Below, one piece after another: positions 27,339 through 36,772 of a DNA stretch of 59,900 bases (the first letter of the stretch is position 1; each line of letters begins with the position of its first letter). Under the pieces are notes generated by a model. The model was not told the DNA's origin and did not search any database. It worked only from the letters and a program-made list of their open reading frames with translations. A program made the position numbers and the translations under genes. Origin of the DNA: Acidobacteriota bacterium. GTDB lineage: Bacteria > Acidobacteriota > Terriglobia > Terriglobales > Acidobacteriaceae. The stretch covers positions 1 to 59,900 of the forward strand of contig JAJXZT010000067.1 of the NCBI GenBank assembly GCA_021779935.1, read 5' to 3'.

Positions 27339-27705
27339 GGACCAACGACAGCCCACAGTGATTCGACGAGCTGTATAGTCAATTCCCCCGCAGTATTTTG
27401 GAATATTGAAGGCAGTAACACCCCAACAGGCCTATGTGTGCCGGAATCGCCTGCCGTTGACAATGGTTTACGCCTCCCTGTCCAGCCGCATATAATCATT
27501 AGTTTTGTGGCCCACGAGTGGATTTTGCCGGCTGTTGCTATTCCGGCGAGTCATTCGAACCCGGAAGGCGTGCACATAGCCTGCCGGGTATTCCGAAATG
27601 GAAGGTTCTGCGTCTGGTTCTGCGCCGGTTGGTTCGACGCATGGGGGCATGACGCTTCAGAAAACGCAATTCAACCCAAGCGAGTTTGATCGCAGCACTT
27701 AAACT
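27339..27705. other. Intergenic leader upstream of sucC
   Basis: A 367-base gap. An 83-codon frame (27438-27689) is open but has no recognisable protein signal and is not called. A TATAAT box lies at 27491 and implies a leader near 200 bases before sucC. Confidence 0.4.
27467..27496 (+). promoter_or_regulatory. Possible sigma-70 promoter of sucCD
   Basis: TTTACG (27467-27472), 18 bases, TATAAT (27491-27496). The -10 is perfect and the -35 matches 4 of 6. A TTGACA at 27457 is 28 bases from the -10 and cannot pair with it. Confidence 0.45.
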
Positions 27706-28884
27706 ATGAAAATTCACGAATACCAGGCGAAAGCCATATTGTCGAAGTATGGAGTGGCGGTTCCGCGGGGCGAGATGGCTGCCTCACGGGAAGAGGCGGA
27801 GCGGGTCGCTAATGATCTGTTTCGTGCGGGCGCCAGCGGCGTAGTGGTCAAGGCGCAGATACATGCCGGTGGTCGCGGCAAGGGCGGCGGCGTAAAGATC
27901 GCCAAGAGCGTGGAAGAAGCCAGCCAGCTTGCCGAAAAGATGCTCGGCATGCAACTGGTGACCCACCAGACGGGGCCGGAGGGCAAGAAAGTCCAACGGT
28001 TGCTGATTGAAGAGACGCTGCCGATTGCGAGCGAACTCTATCTCGGCATCGTGCTGGACCGCACGGTTTCGCGCCCGTGCTTCATGGCATCGTCCGCGGG
28101 CGGCATGGAAATCGAAGAGGTTGCCGCGAAAGACCCGAACGCGATCATCAAGGAATACGTAGACCCGGCGATTGGCTTCCAGCCCTTCCAGGCGCGCAAG
28201 CTGGCGTTCAAGCTGGGATTGAAGCCGGAGTTCATCAATCCGGCAGTGAAGTTCATGATGGCGCTTTACCGGGCGTACGAGGACACGGATTCCTCCCTGT
28301 TCGAAATCAACCCGTTCATCACGACGACTGACGGAAGGGTTTTCGCGCTGGATGCGAAAGTGAACTTCGACGACAACGCGCTCTTCCGGCACCCCGACCT
28401 GAAGGACCTGCGCGACATCACCGAAGAAGATGCACTCGAAGTGGAAGCCAGCAAGTACAACCTCAACTACATCAAGCTGGATGGCAACGTGGGTTGCATG
28501 GTCAATGGCGCCGGACTGGCGATGGCGACCATGGACATCATCAAGTTTGCCGGCGGCATGCCAGCGAACTTCCTCGACGTGGGCGGCGGTGCAAACTCCG
28601 AACAGGTGACGCACGCGTTCGAGATCCTGCTGATGGACAAGAACGTGAAGGCCGTGCTGATCAATATCTTCGGCGGCATCCTGCGCGTGGACACCCTGGC
28701 GCAGGGCGTGGTGGACGCTGCCAAGAAAACGAATATCCAGTTGCCGATCGTGTTGCGACTGGAAGGCACCAACGTTGAGCAAGGCCGGGAAATCCTGGCG
28801 AAGAGCGGTTTGAATTTCACGGTAGCAGAGACGATGAAGGACGCGGCGGAAAAAGTCGTGGCGGCAGCGGGAGGAAAACGGTAA
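27706..28884 (+). CDS. sucC: Succinyl-CoA synthetase beta subunit (ADP-forming)
   Basis: A 392-residue TCA-cycle subunit. It begins [17 protein letters not shown] (ATP-grasp N terminus), with the Mg/ATP region [18 protein letters not shown] and the CoA-ligase signature [20 protein letters not shown] near residue 290. Pairs with SucD to make succinate and ATP (or GTP) from succinyl-CoA. The stop TAA shares its last base with the ATG of sucD, so the pair is coupled. Confidence 0.97.
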   Translation: MKIHEYQAKAILSKYGVAVPRGEMAASREEAERVANDLFRAGASGVVVKAQIHAGGRGKGGGVKIAKSVEEASQLAEKMLGMQLVTHQTGPEGKKVQRLLIEETLPIASELYLGIVLDRTVSRPCFMASSAGGMEIEEVAAKDPNAIIKEYVDPAIGFQPFQARKLAFKLGLKPEFINPAVKFMMALYRAYEDTDSSLFEINPFITTTDGRVFALDAKVNFDDNALFRHPDLKDLRDITEEDALEVEASKYNLNYIKLDGNVGCMVNGAGLAMATMDIIKFAGGMPANFLDVGGGANSEQVTHAFEILLMDKNVKAVLINIFGGILRVDTLAQGVVDAAKKTNIQLPIVLRLEGTNVEQGREILAKSGLNFTVAETMKDAAEKVVAAAGGKR

Positions 28885-29756
28885 TGAGCGTACTTGTTGA
28901 TCAGAATACTCGCTTGATCGTCCAGGGCCTGACCGGCCGTGAAGGCACTTTCCACGCGAAGCAATGTGCCGAGTATGGCACGAAGGTTGTCGGCGGCGTA
29001 ACGCCCGGCAAGGGCGGCACCACGCATGAAGGCTGGCCGATCTTCAACACCGTGCAGGACGCGATGAAGGCGACCGGCGCGAATGCAACGGTCATCTTTG
29101 TTCCACCGCCGTTTGCGGCCGACGCGATCCTGGAAGCCGTGGATGCGGAGATCCCTCTGATCATCTGCATCACGGAAGGAGTACCGACCCGCGACATGGA
29201 AAAGGCGTGGCGGTACATGGAAGGCAAGAAGTCGCGGCTGATCGGGCCGAACTGCCCGGGGATCATCTCGCCGGGAAAGTGCAAGATCGGCATCATGCCG
29301 GCACGTATCCACCTGCAAGGACATGTCGGTATCGTCTCGCGCTCTGGCACGCTGACGTACGAAGCAGTTCACCAGTTGACCGTGCGTGGCATAGGGCAAT
29401 CGACGGCCATCGGCATCGGTGGAGACCCGATCATCGGGACGAACTTCATCGATGCGCTGACGCTGTTCAATGAAGACCCGGAGACCGAGGCGATCATCAT
29501 GATCGGCGAGATCGGCGGCAACGCCGAGGAGACGGCTGCGGAGTTCGTGAAGCAGCATGTCAAGAAGCCGGTTGTGAGCTTCATCGCCGGACAGACTGCG
29601 CCTCCGGGACGCCGCATGGGTCATGCCGGCGCGATCATTTCCGGCGGAAAGGGCACAGCCAGCGAGAAGATCAAGGCGCTGGAAGCGGCCGGAATCATGG
29701 TCGCGAAATCGCCCGCACTAATCGGCGAAACGCTGGTACAGGCGCTGAAGAAGTAG
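28884..29756 (+). CDS. sucD: Succinyl-CoA synthetase alpha subunit
   Basis: A 290-residue subunit that binds CoA through a Rossmann fold ([20 protein letters not shown]) and carries the phospho-His in [20 protein letters not shown], the catalytic His that moves phosphate to the beta subunit. It overlaps sucC by one base. It is followed by heptamer repeats and ndk, giving a central-metabolism/nucleotide cluster. Confidence 0.97.
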   Translation: MSVLVDQNTRLIVQGLTGREGTFHAKQCAEYGTKVVGGVTPGKGGTTHEGWPIFNTVQDAMKATGANATVIFVPPPFAADAILEAVDAEIPLIICITEGVPTRDMEKAWRYMEGKKSRLIGPNCPGIISPGKCKIGIMPARIHLQGHVGIVSRSGTLTYEAVHQLTVRGIGQSTAIGIGGDPIIGTNFIDALTLFNEDPETEAIIMIGEIGGNAEETAAEFVKQHVKKPVVSFIAGQTAPPGRRMGHAGAIISGGKGTASEKIKALEAAGIMVAKSPALIGETLVQALKK

Positions 29757-29777
29757 TTTCGAGTTTCGGGTTTCGAG
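29755..29777. repeat. Heptamer repeat AGTTTCG
   Basis: AGTTTCG, AGTTTCG, GGTTTCG, AGT in tandem just at and after the sucD stop codon. Same family as 13052, 13641 and 38309. Confidence 0.65.
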
Positions 29778-29866
29778 TATGGCTGGGATGCCAGGATTCA
29801 CTTGGAACCCGAAACCGATTCATTGCAATTAAAGTGTTGGAAGATAGAAAGGTATATCGAGATTTC

Positions 29867-30292
29867 ATGAAGACGCTGCAACGCACACTTGCCATTGTGA
29901 AGCCCGACGCGGTCGCAAAGAACGCCTCCGGTGACATTATCGCGACCATCGAGCAGAACGGATTTCGCATTATCGGATTGAAGATGTTGCATCTGAAGAA
30001 GGCGCAAGCCGCCGGATTCTACGCCGTCCACGTCGGCAAGCCGTTCTACGACTCCCTGGTGAAGTTCATGACGGAGGGGCCCGTGGTCGTGCTGGCTCTC
30101 GAAAAGGAAAATGCGATTGCCGACTGGCGCAAACTGATGGGCGCAACCAATCCGGCGAACGCAGAGGCTGGCACCATCCGGAAGAAGCACGCGGAGAGCA
30201 TCGAGCGCAATGCGGTGCATGGTTCGGACGCGGAAGACACCGCGCGCTTCGAACTGAGCTTCTTCTTTGCCGGTTATGAACTGGCGAAGTAA
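29867..30292 (+). CDS. ndk: Nucleoside-diphosphate kinase
   Basis: A 141-residue enzyme that swaps gamma-phosphate among NTPs. It starts [16 protein letters not shown], the family opening; the phospho-His lies in [12 protein letters not shown]-terminal FFFAGYEL matches known Ndk tails. ATG 29867 is chosen over a GTG 33 bases upstream because of the conserved N terminus. Confidence 0.96.
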   Translation: MKTLQRTLAIVKPDAVAKNASGDIIATIEQNGFRIIGLKMLHLKKAQAAGFYAVHVGKPFYDSLVKFMTEGPVVVLALEKENAIADWRKLMGATNPANAEAGTIRKKHAESIERNAVHGSDAEDTARFELSFFFAGYELAK

Positions 30293-30304
30293 GACACAAA
30301 GATC

Positions 30305-30358
30305 ACCACAGAGGTCACGAGGGAGCATGACCTTCGCAGAACTCATGGTCTCTGTGGT
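30305..30358. repeat. Palindromic intergenic element
   Basis: Two 17-base arms (ACCACAGAGGTCACGAG at 30305-30321 and CTCATGGTCTCTGTGGT at 30342-30358) pair at 14 of 17 positions around a 20-base loop, between ndk and the tautomerase. ACCACAGAG-type palindromes are scattered in many genomes; it may also act as an RNA-stability hairpin. Confidence 0.55.
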
Positions 30359-30378
30359 TCTTGTTCTTGGAGGGAATG

Positions 30379-30582
30379 ATGCCGGCGGTTCAGATTACAT
30401 TGCTGGAAGGGCGTACGACGGAACAGAAACGCAAGATGGCGAAGCGCATCACGGATGTATTAGTTGAGGATGGCGGCGCGAATCCGGCGGCCGTCGTGGT
30501 GACGTTCGTGGAAGTGCCACGCGACAGCTACGCGAGTGGCGGCGTGCTGATCTGCGACAAGCAACAGAATCCGCCGAAGTAG
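30379..30582 (+). CDS. 4-Oxalocrotonate tautomerase family protein
   Basis: A 67-residue protein. After removal of Met the N-terminal residue is Pro, the catalytic base of this family (MPAVQITLLEGRTTEQK). Two ATG codons are adjacent (30376, 30379); the second is chosen because it leaves Pro1 and lies 5 bases after GGAGG. The Arg in EGRT is in the place of the conserved Arg11. It may isomerise keto-enol acids; the substrate is unknown. Confidence 0.85.
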   Translation: MPAVQITLLEGRTTEQKRKMAKRITDVLVEDGGANPAAVVVTFVEVPRDSYASGGVLICDKQQNPPK

Positions 30583-30601
30583 CGCTTGACGATGCAGGAT
30601 C

Positions 30602-30632
30602 AAGGCGCGGCCGAGACTGCGCCTTTTTGTTT
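30602..30632 (+). terminator. Rho-independent terminator
   Basis: AAGGCGC, loop of 10, GCGCCTT followed by TTTGTTTTG, 20 bases after the tautomerase stop. Confidence 0.85.
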
Positions 30633-30640
30633 TGAGCTGC

Positions 30641-31117
30641 CTATTTCGCCCCCCGCAGTTGCTTCCAGAATTCTTCAGAGCGCCTCGCGAGTTCAGCTTC
30701 GGAAAACTGTTCTTTGTTGGTGGAGATGCCCCACACATGGCCGAAAGGGTCCGTAACCTGAGACATGCGATCGCCCCAGAACATGTCGGCCGGCGACATG
30801 GTGTTCGTGCACCCGGCGTCGACGGCCCGCTTGTGCCAGGCGTCGCAGTCATCCACGTATAGCTGGAGCCCCCCGGTAGTGCCACCGAGTTTGCGCGGCG
30901 AGTGCACCGTGCTCTGCGGAAATTCGTCGTTGAGAAAAATCGTGGAGTCGCCGATTTTTAGTTCGGCGTGAGCCACGGCGCCATTGCCGGGGGCCAACAT
31001 GCACATGGCGACTTCGGCGCCGAACGCCTTCTTGTAGAACTCGATAGCGGCTTTACCATCGTCGACGGTGATGGAGGCCGTTACAGTATGGAGACCGCGG
31101 GGAACTCCGTTGCCCAT
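30641..31117 (-). CDS. VOC-superfamily protein (PhnB/glyoxalase-like)
   Basis: A 158-residue protein with two beta-alpha-beta-beta-beta modules: GLHTVTASITVDDGKAAIEF then ELKIGDSTIFLNDEFP, and GLQLYVDDCDAWHKRAVDAG then MSQVTDPFGHVWGISTNKE. The pattern matches PhnB-type VOC proteins. The metal site is not complete by eye, so it may bind a ligand without turnover. AAAGGAG precedes ATG 31117. Confidence 0.82.
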   Translation of the reverse strand: MGNGVPRGLHTVTASITVDDGKAAIEFYKKAFGAEVAMCMLAPGNGAVAHAELKIGDSTIFLNDEFPQSTVHSPRKLGGTTGGLQLYVDDCDAWHKRAVDAGCTNTMSPADMFWGDRMSQVTDPFGHVWGISTNKEQFSEAELARRSEEFWKQLRGAK

Positions 31118-31213
31118 GGTGTACTCCTTTGCGCTGGCTTCGCGGCAGATGAAGCGAGATGGGCGGAGATTATATCCCTAAACAATGAATAGACATGTGT
31201 GATTTTGTAAAAG

Positions 31214-31238
31214 GAAAAAGCCCGGCCGAAGCCGGGCT
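31214..31238 (-). terminator. Terminator after the ABM gene
   Basis: Minus strand AGCCCGGC, TTCG tetraloop, GCCGGGCT then TTTTCC: a strong intrinsic terminator for the purA-ABM transcript. Confidence 0.9.
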
Positions 31239-31258
31239 GATGCTGCGCCATGAGGCTG

Positions 31259-31546
31259 TTAGCCGACTGGAGTGTAAAGCTGCCGCTGGCGCTCGAAGAC
31301 AATCTTGTCGAGTCCCTCGCTGACGTATTCCTTGAAGTAGGAAGTATTCCAGTGAAGGTGCAGGGAGGCTTCGCTGGTGTACTGCTCATAAAATGCGAAG
31401 CGGGTCGGATCTTCGGTCGACTGGTGTCCGACGTACATGATGCACCCGGCTTCCTTGCGAGTGTTCTCTTCCATCAGGCGCATCAGGCGCTTGCACTCTT
31501 CCTCCGTGCCCGGCTTCACTTTCATTTCCACGATCAGAACAATCAT
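31259..31546 (-). CDS. Antibiotic biosynthesis monooxygenase (ABM) domain protein
   Basis: A 95-residue protein with the dimeric alpha/beta-barrel pattern: MIVLIVEMKVKPGTEEECKR, RKEAGCIMYVGHQSTEDPT, FAFYEQYTSEASLHLH. Members act as quinol monooxygenases or heme-handling enzymes. ATG 31546 is preceded by GGGAGG; the longer frame is rejected. It lies 54 bases after purA on the same strand. Confidence 0.85.
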   Translation of the reverse strand: MIVLIVEMKVKPGTEEECKRLMRLMEENTRKEAGCIMYVGHQSTEDPTRFAFYEQYTSEASLHLHWNTSYFKEYVSEGLDKIVFERQRQLYTPVG

Positions 31547-31600
31547 TTTGCCTCCCAGGTAGCCGCGACCGGTTGATGGCAACGCAGCCGCGATTGTTGG

Positions 31601-32926
<1,326 letters not shown>

Positions 32927-33068
32927 CTACAACCCTCGAAGGGCTGTCAGAATTCGCACACAGAGGACCCTTGAAATAACTGCAGGACTTGACAGGGGAT
33001 TCGCTTAACAGAACTGTGTACATATGATTTTACCGTGTTTTGCCACTCGCGGGAAAGCGGAACATTGA

Positions 33069-33497
33069 TCAATAGCCGGACTTGATGTATGTCCAGCCTG
33101 CTTCCTGTTTGCGAACGATTTCTCCCACCCCGGAGTCAACCAGCGAGACAAAGGGAAACATATCCGCCGAAGTGAGTCTCTTGTCGCGCATGGTGCGACG
33201 GGAGGCCACGAAGCGAACACCGTGCTCAGACAGGCGCTGGATGCGAGCGGCAAAATCCGTGTCAGTCTTGTGGAGCATGGAGAGCGCCGGTCCGTGGACG
33301 ACCACCTCGATTTCAATGTTCGAAGGGCCGAATTCGCGCTGGAGGGTCTCGACGTTGCTGAGGGCAAATGCCCAGCCGTCGGAGAGCACGGTGACGACCT
33401 CGACAACAACACGGTGGCGTGGAGTCTGCGCACGCAACGGAGAGGGCGACAAGAGGGCAAGCACGAACAGGATGACGATCAGGACACGTAGACGCAT
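33069..33497 (-). CDS. Exported DsrE-family protein
   Basis: A 142-residue protein with a signal peptide (MRLRVLIVILFVLALLSPSP, cleavage near RAQT). The mature part has the DsrE/YchN alpha-beta pattern: VVVEVVTVLSDGWAFALSNV, IEIEVVVHGPALSML, GVRFVASRRTMRDKRL. Cytosolic DsrE proteins relay sulphur by a Cys; this mature part has no Cys, so it may not carry sulphur. The longer frame overlaps mutM and is rejected. Confidence 0.78.
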   Translation of the reverse strand: MRLRVLIVILFVLALLSPSPLRAQTPRHRVVVEVVTVLSDGWAFALSNVETLQREFGPSNIEIEVVVHGPALSMLHKTDTDFAARIQRLSEHGVRFVASRRTMRDKRLTSADMFPFVSLVDSGVGEIVRKQEAGWTYIKSGY

Positions 33498-33609
33498 GGG
33501 CGGCCTCTTCCATGGAGCGGAAATCTCAATGAAAATGATAGCTCCGGGAGGGGGCCGAGGACGGTCCGGTGAAAGATATTCCGGGAGTACGTGCGATAAA
33601 CTGAGAGCG

Positions 33610-34443
33610 ATGCCAGAGCTGCCTGAAGTCGAGACCATTGCCAACGGCCTGCACAAACGCGTTGCCGGAGACGTGATCGAATCCGTGTGGATTGGCGACA
33701 AGTCCAACCTGCTGAAATCTCCAGCGGTGGAAATCGCGAAAATGCTGGAAGGCGCCGAGATCGCCCACGCGCGGCGAGCAGGCAAACATATTGTGATTGA
33801 CCTAGCCGAGCCGCGCCGGAGAAAAGACTCCGCGCACAAGCCTCGCGGCCAATGGATTGTGCACCTGGGCATGACGGGCAGAGTGCTGGTGTGCGATGTG
33901 GGAACTGAACAGGCGAAGCACACACACCTGGTGGCACAACTGCGGTCGGGAAGAGAGCTTCGCTTCGTGGATCCGAGACGATTTGGAAAACTGCAAGTGG
34001 TGGCGGCGGAGTCGTTTCGCGCTCCGGGAGACGAACCGATTGGCGCCGACCGCGAGCGATTCATCAAAATGTTCAAGGGCCGGAAAACGCCGATCAAGAG
34101 CGCCTTGCTGAACCAGAAGTTACTGAGCGGAATCGGCAACATCTATGCCGACGAATCGCTGTTTCGGTCGGCGATCAGGCCGAGGCGGCGCGCGGCGACA
34201 CTAACTCGCAATGATCTGATGCGGCTGTACGATGCGATCCAGGTGGTGCTGGCCGAAGCGATTGCCGCCGGCGGGTCATCCGTGTCCGATTACGTGGACG
34301 CCAATGGTGACGAGGGATTCTTCCAACTGGAGCATCGCGTCTATGGCCGCGAAGCCGAGCCATGCATGGTTTGCGCCACGCCGATTAAACGGGTAGTGAT
34401 CGCAGGCAGAAGCAGTCACTATTGTCCGAAGTGCCAGAAGTAG
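33610..34443 (+). CDS. mutM: Formamidopyrimidine-DNA glycosylase (Fpg)
   Basis: A 277-residue base-excision repair enzyme for 8-oxoG and FapyG. After Met removal Pro1 is the Schiff-base nucleophile (MPELPEVETIANGL). The H2TH region includes LLNQKLLSGIGNIYADESLF, and the C-terminal zinc finger is CMVC-x16-CPKC. The start is fixed by Pro1: ATG 33610, while the in-frame extension to 33082 is rejected. It is divergent from the DsrE gene. Confidence 0.96.
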   Translation: MPELPEVETIANGLHKRVAGDVIESVWIGDKSNLLKSPAVEIAKMLEGAEIAHARRAGKHIVIDLAEPRRRKDSAHKPRGQWIVHLGMTGRVLVCDVGTEQAKHTHLVAQLRSGRELRFVDPRRFGKLQVVAAESFRAPGDEPIGADRERFIKMFKGRKTPIKSALLNQKLLSGIGNIYADESLFRSAIRPRRRAATLTRNDLMRLYDAIQVVLAEAIAAGGSSVSDYVDANGDEGFFQLEHRVYGREAEPCMVCATPIKRVVIAGRSSHYCPKCQK

Positions 34444-34491
34444 AAGTGCAAACCGCGCGTAGCGTGGTATAGAGTGAAAGTTGAAACACCT

Positions 34492-34516
34492 ACTCGCGCG
34501 GCCTGCGCGAGTTTTG
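34492..34516 (+). terminator. Terminator of mutM
   Basis: ACTCGCGC, loop GGCCT, GCGCGAGT then TTTGT, 49 bases after mutM and before the ROK kinase. Confidence 0.75.
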
Positions 34517-34563
34517 TATGGATCTTCATATCTGGAATTGCAGAGCATATTGAAAGGGTCGCC

Positions 34564-35553
34564 ATGCATTCATACGCAATTGGAGTGGACCTGGGCGGTA
34601 CGAATCTTCGCATCTCCGCCGTCGACGAAAACGGTACGCTGCTGGAGAAGACAACGCTTGGCACGGAAGTTTCCAAGGGCCGCGACTTTGTCATCGGAGA
34701 AATGACGGACGCGATACGCACCTTGCGCGACAAGTTGCGCGGCACGGGTGAATTGCGCGGCATAGGAATCGGCGTGCCCGGAATCATCGACATGGATACG
34801 GGCCTGATGCGCGAATCGCCGAACCTTCCGGGATGGAGCGAGTACCCGGTACGCGCAGAGATCGAAAAAAGGCTGGGAACGCCGGTGATCCTGGAGAACG
34901 ATGCGAATGCCGCGGCGCTTGGAGAAAAATGGCTGGGCGCGGGCCGCGATCAGGACAGCCTCTGCATGTTCACGCTGGGTACCGGTGTTGGCGGCGGACT
35001 GGTGTTTAACGGCAAGATCTGGCACGGCAATAACGGCATGGCGGGAGAACTGGGGCATACAGTCGTGGAGCCGGAAGGTCATCCGTGCGGCTGCGGTGGA
35101 CGCGGTTGCGTGGAGCAGTATGCATCTGCGACGGCGGTGGTGCGCATGGCGCATGAAGCGATTGCCAGCGGAGCCGCTCCGGAGTTGAAGCGCGCTGCCG
35201 AAACACACGCCTCGGAATTCAACTCGCGAGTGGTGTACCAACTCGCCTTGCAGGGAGACAAGCCGGCGCAGGATATCTATCGCAGAGTGGGACGAGCATT
35301 GGGCATCGTGATCACGAACATGATCAACGCGCTGAATCTGCCGATGTATGTGATCGGCGGCGGAGTGTCGAGCGCGTGGGATGCGTTTGCTCCGACACTG
35401 CTGGAGGAAGTGCAGGCGCGGTCGTTCATCTACAGCGTGACGACTCCGCCGGCGACGCTGCGCACGGCTCCGAGGAAAACGACGGTAATTACGCGTGCAT
35501 TGCTCGGAAGCGATGCCGGATTATTCGGCGCGGCGAAGTTGCCCATGTTGTGA
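34564..35553 (+). CDS. ROK-family sugar kinase (glucokinase-like)
   Basis: A 329-residue kinase. IGVDLGGTNLRISAVDENG is the phosphate loop; VILENDANAAALGEKWLGAG holds the catalytic Asp; GHTVVEPEGHPCGCGGRGCV is the ROK zinc motif (CGCGxxGCxE). Members phosphorylate glucose, ManNAc or related sugars. ATG 34564 is used; the longer frame adds 30 residues that overlap the mutM terminator. Confidence 0.9.
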   Translation: MHSYAIGVDLGGTNLRISAVDENGTLLEKTTLGTEVSKGRDFVIGEMTDAIRTLRDKLRGTGELRGIGIGVPGIIDMDTGLMRESPNLPGWSEYPVRAEIEKRLGTPVILENDANAAALGEKWLGAGRDQDSLCMFTLGTGVGGGLVFNGKIWHGNNGMAGELGHTVVEPEGHPCGCGGRGCVEQYASATAVVRMAHEAIASGAAPELKRAAETHASEFNSRVVYQLALQGDKPAQDIYRRVGRALGIVITNMINALNLPMYVIGGGVSSAWDAFAPTLLEEVQARSFIYSVTTPPATLRTAPRKTTVITRALLGSDAGLFGAAKLPML

Positions 35554-35576
35554 TTGCTGGAGATTGCGCAATAAAC

Positions 35577-35601
35577 GAAGGCCGCCACGCAGGCGGCCTT
35601 C
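35577..35601. terminator. Bidirectional terminator
   Basis: GAAGGCCGCC, loop ACGCA, GGCGGCCTTC: a perfect 10-bp stem between convergent genes. The U tracts are short on both sides. Confidence 0.7.
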
Positions 35602-35617
35602 AGTGTCTTCGCACGGT

Positions 35618-36751
35618 TTACTTCGCAGCGGCGGAAGCTTGCATGACCTTCTTGAACGCGAGAAGAAAGCGCTCATTTTCCTGACGCGTCCCTATGGTGA
35701 CGCGAATTGCCGTGGGTGCTCCCCAGGAACCGGTGAGTGGGCGAATGATGATTCCTTCCTGCTGCAAGCGGGCGCCGACGGCAGAAGCACTCTCGCCGAC
35801 TTCGCAATAGATGAAGTTCGACCAGGTTTCAACCGGGTGATACCCCATCTGCCGGAGGCCAGAGAGAAGATACTTTGCGCCCTCAAGGTTGTTGCGCATG
35901 GTGCGCTCGTAGTGATCGTGGTCGGTTAGAGCGGCGAGAGCTCCGGCCTGCGCGACTCCGGAGACCATGAACGCCGTTCGCACACGCGCGAAATATCCCA
36001 TCAATTCCGCAGGCCCCATGCCGTAACCAGCACGCGCGGCGGCCAGTCCCTGCGCCTTGCTGAAGGTGCGGAGTACCACGACGTTGCGATTCTGCCGGAC
36101 GTAATCGACCGAGTGCGAATACTCTATGCCGCGTTCACGCGCGAAGTATGCGGCGAAATCGTAATAGGCTTCGTCGAGCGCGACGATGACGTGATCCGGC
36201 AATCGATCGAGAAAGCGATCAAGCGCTGCGGCATCGACGATGGTTCCCGTGGGATTGTTGGGGTTGGCGAGAAAGATGAGACGCGTATTGGCATCGACGG
36301 CGGCAGCGATGGCGTCGAGATCGTAGGTATCGTCCTTCATCGGCACGGTGCGGAACTCGGCTCCCGTGGATCGCGTGACAATGGGATAGACGATGAATGA
36401 CCGCTCGCTGGTGATGGCATTGAGTCCGGGACCGAGCAGCGTCCGCGCAATGATGTCGAGCAGCGGAGTGGAGCCGGCAGTGACAAGAATGTTTTCCGGA
36501 TCGAGCGAATGCGCGGCAGCAAGGCGCTGCTTGAGTTCGGCGGCGTCATTGTCCGGGTAGAGATGGATGGTGTGGGCTGCCTCTTCCATCGCTCGCTCTG
36601 CCAATGGGGAAGGGCCGAGCGGATTCTCATTGGAGGCAAGCTTGACGGCCTTGATGCCAGTCTCTTCCTCGGCCTGCTTGATCGATTTGCCGGGGACATA
36701 CGAGGGCAGAGCGCGGATGCGTTCGGGCACTAGTTCAGAAAAGTTCGACAT
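35618..36751 (-). CDS. hisC: Histidinol-phosphate aminotransferase
   Basis: A 377-residue PLP aminotransferase (fold type I). NPNNPTGTIVD and DEAYYDFA hold the pyridoxal contacts; the Schiff-base Lys lies in RTFSKAQGLAAARAGYG. It starts RALPSYVPGK, typical of HisC. It converts imidazole-acetol phosphate to histidinol phosphate, though some members use aromatic substrates. It is 21 bases after the pseudouridine synthase gene, likely one operon; other his genes are absent here. Confidence 0.92.
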   Translation of the reverse strand: MSNFSELVPERIRALPSYVPGKSIKQAEEETGIKAVKLASNENPLGPSPLAERAMEEAAHTIHLYPDNDAAELKQRLAAAHSLDPENILVTAGSTPLLDIIARTLLGPGLNAITSERSFIVYPIVTRSTGAEFRTVPMKDDTYDLDAIAAAVDANTRLIFLANPNNPTGTIVDAAALDRFLDRLPDHVIVALDEAYYDFAAYFARERGIEYSHSVDYVRQNRNVVVLRTFSKAQGLAAARAGYGMGPAELMGYFARVRTAFMVSGVAQAGALAALTDHDHYERTMRNNLEGAKYLLSGLRQMGYHPVETWSNFIYCEVGESASAVGARLQQEGIIIRPLTGSWGAPTAIRVTIGTRQENERFLLAFKKVMQASAAAK

Positions 36752-36772
36752 GAGTTCCTCTTGTTGACGCCC

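Noticed and set aside
27457-27496. TTGACA with TATAAT upstream of sucC
   Set aside because: They are 28 bases apart, too far for one sigma-70 promoter; a weaker -35 at 27467 is proposed instead.
33082-33609. N-terminal extension of mutM
   Set aside because: Fpg needs Pro at position 2 after Met; the extension is antisense to the DsrE-family gene.
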